A stretch of DNA of 55,454 nucleotides from Oxalobacteraceae bacterium UBA6018 (GTDB taxonomy: Bacteria > Pseudomonadota > Gammaproteobacteria > Burkholderiales > Burkholderiaceae_D): contig DIZW01000115.1 of assembly GCA_002428015.1 (NCBI GenBank), positions 7,221 to 62,674 of the forward strand, written 5' to 3'. Under the pieces are notes generated by a model. It ran no database searches. It was given only the letters and a program-made list of their open reading frames with translations, and had not been told where the DNA came from. The position numbers were made by a program, and so were the translations under genes. Every line of letters begins with the position of its first letter. Position 1 is the stretch's first letter. Positions 52,201 to 55,454 of this stretch are shown here, piece after piece.

Positions 52201-52926
52201 GTCGGCCGATTCCGGCACGTCGGTCTGCTCGCCCCACACCTGCGGGCTGGCCGGCGGCAGATCGCAGTACCAGTCATAAAAGCTCAGCGCCACCCCGCCG
52301 ATCAGGCTCAGGTAGCGCGTGCCGGCCGCGTAGCTGACCATCGACATGGCCGGGATCGGCGAGAAGCCGACGATGCGGTCGGGGCCGTATTTCTTGATCG
52401 TCAGCGCGTTGGCCGCGGCGATGATCTCGTTGACCTCGTCCCACTTGGCGCGCACGAAGCCGCCCAGGCCGCGCACCGCCTTGTAGCGCTTGGCGCGCTC
52501 CGGGTCCTGGCTGATGTAATCCCAGGCCGACACCGGGTCCATGGTCAGGCGCGCCTCGCGCCACATCTCCATCAGGCGCCCGCGCACCATCGGGTACTTG
52601 ACGCGCTGGGCCGAATACACGTACCACGAATAGCTGGCGCCGCGCGGGCAGCCGCGCGGCTCGTGGTTGGGCAGGTCGGGACGGGTGCGCGGATAATCGG
52701 TCTGCTGGGTCTCCCAGGTGATCAGGCCGTTCTTGACGTACACCTTCCAGCTGCAGGAGCCGGTGCAGTTCACCCCGTGGGTCGAGCGCACGATTTTGTC
52801 GTGCTGCCAACGTTGGCGATAAGCGTTCTCCCAGCTACGGTCTTCCCGCACTACGGCGCCGTGGCCGTCGGAGAAAGTCTCCTTGGGCTGGGCGAAAAAT
52901 TTCAGACGATCCAGAAAGTGACTCAT
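49225..52926 (-). CDS. narG: Respiratory nitrate reductase alpha subunit NarG
   Basis: 1233-residue molybdenum enzyme reducing nitrate to nitrite at the inner face of the membrane. FS0 cluster ligands are H50, C54, C58 and C93 (STHGVNCTGSCSW and RGCPRG). The Mo ligand Asp222 lies in YDWYCDLPPASPQ, at the same number as E. coli. The start ATG (MSHFLDRLKFF) has GGAGA upstream; the longer frame adds seven residues. It heads narGHJI-ppiC. I found no clear FNR box in the 202 bases upstream, and no narK transporter in the window. Confidence 0.97.
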   Translation of the reverse strand: MSHFLDRLKFFAQPKETFSDGHGAVVREDRSWENAYRQRWQHDKIVRSTHGVNCTGSCSWKVYVKNGLITWETQQTDYPRTRPDLPNHEPRGCPRGASYSWYVYSAQRVKYPMVRGRLMEMWREARLTMDPVSAWDYISQDPERAKRYKAVRGLGGFVRAKWDEVNEIIAAANALTIKKYGPDRIVGFSPIPAMSMVSYAAGTRYLSLIGGVALSFYDWYCDLPPASPQVWGEQTDVPESADWYNSTYLMVWGSNVPMTRTPDAHFYTEVRYKGTKTVAVSSDYGEMVKFGDLWLAPKQGTDAALAMAMGHVILKEYHANGKSEYFRNYAKQYTDFPMLVLLKEKNGTLVPDYFLRASHLADNLDETNNPEWKTLVLDSASGAICAPSGSIGFRWGESGKWNLHQQEGRTGKAIDPVLSLIGRSDAVLAVGFPYFGGADADDMLLRHVPVKSVLLADGSVAKVATVYDLTMANYGVDRGLGGGNVAADFDDDVPYTPAWQVKHTGVKAADVITVAREFADNADKTHGKSMVIVGAALNHWYHMDMTYRGIINMLMMCGCVGQSGGGWAHYVGQEKLRPQTGWTPLAFALDWNRPMRQMNGTSFFYAHTSQWRHEKLNTSEIASPSADAAVSEMALLDFNAKSERLGWLPSAPQLETNPLEVARAAKAAGQSAAEYAVSQIKAGKLNFSCDDPDNPANFPRNMFVWRSNILGSSGKGHEYFLKYLLGTQNALMSDEDDCIKPKTVKVRPAAEGKLDLLVVLDFRMSTTCLYGDIVLPTATWYEKDDMNTSDMHPFIHPLSEAVQPLWQSKSDWEIYKGIAEKFSEIGGELLGTQSDLVLTPLMHDTPGELGQPFDPKDWRAGECEPIPGKTMPNMTVVERDYRAIYKKFTAIGPLLESKGNGGKGIDWDTHHEVEVLRGINRTVLEEGVSKGQPRLDTAIDAAEMILSLAPETNGHVAVKAWDALSKMTGIDHTHLALPREHDTIRFRDVQAQPRKIISSPTWSGLESEEVSYNAGYTNVHELIPWRTLTGRQQFYQDHLWMRDFGEGLCVYKPAINTKTTAAMLGAQPNGNKEIALNFITPHQKWGIHSTYSDNLRMLTLSRGGPHVWLSEIDAKKAGIVDNDWIEVFNLNGTLTARAIVSQRVPVGMTLMYHAQEKIINVPGAEMSGKRGGIHNSVTRTVTKPTHMIGGYAQLAYGFNYYGTVGSNRDEFVLVRKMNKVDWLEGRLEEGATV

Positions 52927-53128
52927 GCTGTCTCCACAGGTGCGCAATATCGATGGAGCCAGTCTACGCAGGCCGCCTGTGCCTGAATATTGGCAAGAAG
53001 GCGGTGCGCGCCGCTGAGAAGGAGTAGGCCGACTAGGCCGTTGTAGCTATGTGCCGGCGGGGGGCTTTCCGGTATACCTGTCGGGTGGGCGCGCGTTGGC
53101 GCCGTGATGAATTTGAAAGGATGACAAG

Positions 53129-53503
53129 ATGAATATCGACAGTTACGACAGCCTGCTGCGCGCGGCGGCGGCCCAGGACCAACCGCAGCGCTTGCTGTTC
53201 GCCTTCACCCAGGCCCAGACCGAGGCCGGGCAGGAAGGCGCCACCCTCACCCCGGTGATGTGCGCCGACAAGCTGCCGTCCGAGCTGGCCGACTTCGCCG
53301 CCCTGGCCGCCGAGTCGCGCGCCATGCCGGTCGATTGGGACGTGGTGTTCGTGGCCAGCCTGGGCGGCAAGGATGGTCAGCCGCCGGAACCGAGCGCGGC
53401 CGACGCGCCGCTGCGACAGATGGTGACGGCGATCCAGACCGGGCAGATCAGCAATTTCCTGGCCTTCGACCGGACTGGGGAGTTGTTGCGGTTTCGAGCG
53501 TAG
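53129..53503 (+). CDS. Conserved hypothetical protein
   Basis: 124 residues. GAAAGGA lies 8 bases before the ATG. No signal peptide or membrane helix; the sequence is acidic with a mixed alpha-beta pattern (YDSLLRAAAAQDQPQRLLFAF in part, then PVDWDVVFVASLGG). I recognise no domain, though similar short proteins occur in Burkholderiales next to respiratory genes. It diverges from narG. Confidence 0.7.
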   Translation: MNIDSYDSLLRAAAAQDQPQRLLFAFTQAQTEAGQEGATLTPVMCADKLPSELADFAALAAESRAMPVDWDVVFVASLGGKDGQPPEPSAADAPLRQMVTAIQTGQISNFLAFDRTGELLRFRA

Positions 53504-53787
53504 TGACGGACCGTCCATTAAGCCGGCAGGTCCGGGGCAAGGGGCGCAACGCGCATGGCTCAAACGACACAAATTCCTGGAACACACTGTTATGCGAGGA
53601 CGATTGCAACTGGCCTTCGGTCGAGGTGTGGTTCTGGCCATTGAATTAATCCCCGGTTTTCATCACCGCTTGAAAAGCGCGCGTCGATGATGCTCCAAAG
53701 CCTCGCTCGGCACACGCTTTACGTGTAAGATCTTAAGCTTGTATTTTGATTAAAGTTTTCTTTAACCAAACAACAGCGAGGTTTCTA

Positions 53788-54249
53788 ATGAGCAAAACCG
53801 AGGTTGACCTGTACCGTTCCGTGCGAACCGAGCAGTTCCCTGACGGCGTCTTCGACGGCAAGGAGCCGGCGCCCGGACTCCTGCACCCGGACTTCTATCC
53901 CAAGGACCTGGGCGGCGGCAACGTCAGGGCGGCCGACGTCAACATCGAGCGCGCCGATGGCGTGGAATACGTCCTGGCCGGCGGCGGCACCTCGCTGTTC
54001 GACCGCTCCGGCGTGTTCACCAAGGAAGGCTGGTTGTCCTTCGAAATTCCACACCAGACCGTGATCCCGGAATCGCTGATCGTCCAGAAAGGCAACTGGC
54101 ACAAGCGCTTCAAGGCCACGCATTATCAGATTGAATCGCGGGCCGGTAGAATGACCAAGCAGGCCATGGAAGGCGCGCTCGACAACTTCGCGCGCAATGC
54201 CATTGTCAGGTCGGTGGAACTGGGCCGCTCCGTGTTGAAAATCGATTAA
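53788..54249 (+). CDS. Tse2-family ADP-ribosyltransferase-like toxin
   Basis: 153 residues, close to Tse2 of Pseudomonas aeruginosa (158). Shared features in order are LYRSV near the start, GLLHPDF, GGGTSLFDRSGVF, F-x-IP near residue 90, HKRFKATHY and ALDNFARNAI near the C-terminus. Tse2 is a type VI secretion effector that acts in the cytoplasm. The start is the ATG with GAGG upstream; 14 residues further upstream are AT-rich non-coding sequence. A Tsi2-like gene follows after 9 bases. No type VI secretion gene is in view. The assignment is from recalled sequence of Tse2, not from a search. Confidence 0.85.
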   Translation: MSKTEVDLYRSVRTEQFPDGVFDGKEPAPGLLHPDFYPKDLGGGNVRAADVNIERADGVEYVLAGGGTSLFDRSGVFTKEGWLSFEIPHQTVIPESLIVQKGNWHKRFKATHYQIESRAGRMTKQAMEGALDNFARNAIVRSVELGRSVLKID

Positions 54250-54258
54250 GGAACTTCC

Positions 54259-54492
54259 ATGCCAACCATCAGCGCGTCGCACCTGGTCCTGGTGATCCAG
54301 GCCGTCGACTTCAAGATTGCCGACCTCGAAGCGCGTATCGAGGCCTTGCCCGACAATGAAGGCAGCGAACTGGAATCGCTGCTGCTTGATTACGACCTGG
54401 CCGCCGATGCCCTCAAGCAGGCGTACCAGGAGGCCGCGGCCCAGTTCAGCAACCTGCCGCCCTACGAACAGCTGGTCCGGCCAGAAGCCTGA
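54259..54492 (+). CDS. Tsi2-family immunity protein
   Basis: 77 residues, the same length as Tsi2 of P. aeruginosa. Matching segments are ELESLLLDYDLAADALKQAY and LPPYEQL near the C-terminus. Tsi2 binds Tse2 and neutralises it. AAGGA lies 7 bases before the ATG, and the gene follows the toxin by 9 bases, as expected for an effector-immunity pair. Confidence 0.85.
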   Translation: MPTISASHLVLVIQAVDFKIADLEARIEALPDNEGSELESLLLDYDLAADALKQAYQEAAAQFSNLPPYEQLVRPEA

Positions 54493-54691
54493 GCGGCAGC
54501 CAGCTCGAAAGGCGGAGTGTTTGGTGGAACCGATGTACTGTTCGTCCACCAGGCAGAATGGCTATTGCGTCGCGCAGGCCTAGCACAACGAAGCACGCTG
54601 TTCGTCCCGTGGATTGCGCGAGAAACGCTGTTGTTCGACCGCGTGCGCCAACGCATCGGCCAGTGCCAGCCTGGCCTTGACAGGCGAACCA

Positions 54692-54720
54692 GCCCGCCCG
54701 TCAGAACGACGGGGGCGGGC
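54692..54720. terminator. GC hairpin after the toxin-immunity pair
   Basis: GCCCGCCCGTC and GACGGGGGCGGGC pair with a 2-base bulge around a short loop. It lies in the 276-base gap between tsi2 and the convergent PEP-CTERM gene; no T tract. The remainder of 54493-54768 shows no gene I can support. Confidence 0.4.
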
Positions 54721-54768
54721 GGATTAGGATGCGCGATGAGGAAGCTTCGTGGGAGCCGACCCCGCGCG

Positions 54769-55371
54769 CTATGCCTGGTTCTTCCGGCGAAGAACAGCCA
54801 TCGTGGCCAAGCCTAATCCCAGAATGGCCAAGCTGCCAGGTTCCGGCAGTTGATCGGGAGTCGGGGACGTCCCAGGGCTAACGCGGAAAGTCAGGTCAGA
54901 CAAGGCCGGATCGTTGAATGAGCCATTCCCGCCGAAATAGCTACGGCCATCCGCGTATGGGTTGTCATTATCTTCAAGGGCGACTCCCCAGTAAGGGCTT
55001 TGGTCAGGAATACTCAAAACAGCCGTGTAGCTTTGGCCGATGGTCAAGTTCGCCGACGAGAAATCAATATCGTAGAAACCATTGTAGTTGGCAGGAAGGG
55101 CAAAGACCACATCGCCTAGCGTAGCGCCGCTCAGTCCTTCGCCGTCCAACAATTTCAGTTCAAGGTTGCCGACCGAAAAACTAGGATTGATGACCCGGTA
55201 GTCAAAAGCGAACTTCACTGCTGTGTCTTGCGCTTTGAACGACTGGCCCAGCGGTGAGAAATATGCCGCTTGGTAGACGTCGTTGCTTGTTGCCTGCAAA
55301 ATTTCGCCGGCCTGTGCCGAAAGACACAACATTGCAGCGGCGACAACACATGATTTAACGACACATTTCAT
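54769..55371 (-). CDS. PEP-CTERM sorting domain protein
   Basis: 200 residues. A signal peptide (about 1-21, AQA-GE) and a beta-rich exported domain, then a C-terminal PEP-CTERM signal: LPEPGSLAILGLGLATMAV and RRKNQA. Exosortase/archaeosortase would process it. Codon use is less GC-rich than most of the window, like the toxin pair beside it. No exosortase gene is in view. Confidence 0.85.
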   Translation of the reverse strand: MKCVVKSCVVAAAMLCLSAQAGEILQATSNDVYQAAYFSPLGQSFKAQDTAVKFAFDYRVINPSFSVGNLELKLLDGEGLSGATLGDVVFALPANYNGFYDIDFSSANLTIGQSYTAVLSIPDQSPYWGVALEDNDNPYADGRSYFGGNGSFNDPALSDLTFRVSPGTSPTPDQLPEPGSLAILGLGLATMAVLRRKNQA

Positions 55372-55454
55372 TCGGATTTCCTAGTCAAAGGTTAGTTATA
55401 TTCGATAAATAGCAACTTTCATGCCTAAAACAAATATTGATATTTATCAATTAC

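Noticed and set aside
49369..52986. A 1205-codon plus-strand frame opposite narG
   Set aside because: Antisense shadow of narG with biased His, Arg and Gly content.
52927..53128. FNR box upstream of narG
   Set aside because: No sequence close to TTGAT-N4-ATCAA was found.
54493..54768. Possible small ORF or transposase fragment after tsi2
   Set aside because: Short frames on both strands with no domain or ribosome-binding site; I could not match them to a transposase.

Overview
The window is GC-rich, densely packed bacterial DNA. The proteins read as Betaproteobacteria of the Oxalobacteraceae (Massilia/Telluria/Duganella type). This rests on the long-form leuA, a narXL/narGHJI/ppiC/moaA block, an Ala/Lys/Pro-rich H1-like protein, PEP-CTERM proteins and several small Oxalobacteraceae-style hypothetical genes. 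The genus is inferred from protein character only; there is no rRNA here. I saw no tRNA, rRNA, CRISPR array or intact insertion sequence.

Region 1 (1-13679) is selenium- and thiol-centred. After the 3' end of a DEAD-box helicase gene comes a divergent selenoneine locus: senA (EgtB-like) against senB-senC (selenosugar synthase and SelD-type selenophosphate synthetase). leuA follows, preceded by a leucine-codon-rich leader peptide. Next are egtD-egtB-yihY on the minus strand, joined by short overlaps or tight spacing; they supply hercynine and an ergothioneine-type sulfoxide synthase. Diverging from egtD is a five-gene ABC transporter operon of the phosphonate/putative-selenate type. Together these could take up a selenium oxyanion, make selenophosphate, make selenoglucose and join it to hercynine as selenoneine.

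Region 2 (13680-27404) holds a 137-bp element with terminal inverted repeats, a small HTH-like gene, olsB-like acyltransferase, the H1-like protein, ppx, a GGDEF protein with a degenerate active site but an intact I-site, a large CHASE-PAS-GGDEF-EAL protein, and a string of very small genes around an SRAP (HMCES/YedK) gene and an alpha/beta hydrolase.

Region 3 (27405-39700) holds a chemoreceptor, a 2Fe-2S ferredoxin, two cell-wall enzymes (L,D-transpeptidase, M23 peptidase), a HAF-repeat PEP-CTERM protein, a PfkB sugar kinase, an M4 metalloprotease, a PafA-like phosphatase, a DadA-like dehydrogenase and a Pro/Ala/Lys-rich membrane protein. Three convergent pairs overlap at their 3' ends.

Region 4 (39759-52926) is the respiratory nitrate block on the minus strand: narG-narH-narJ-narI-ppiC, a 250-bp gap with an inverted-repeat remnant, then moaA-narX-narL, with nnrS and a small HMA-like protein beyond.

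Region 5 (53129-55454) holds a conserved hypothetical gene, then a lower-GC patch with a Tse2-Tsi2-type toxin-immunity pair, with no type VI secretion genes in view, and a PEP-CTERM protein.
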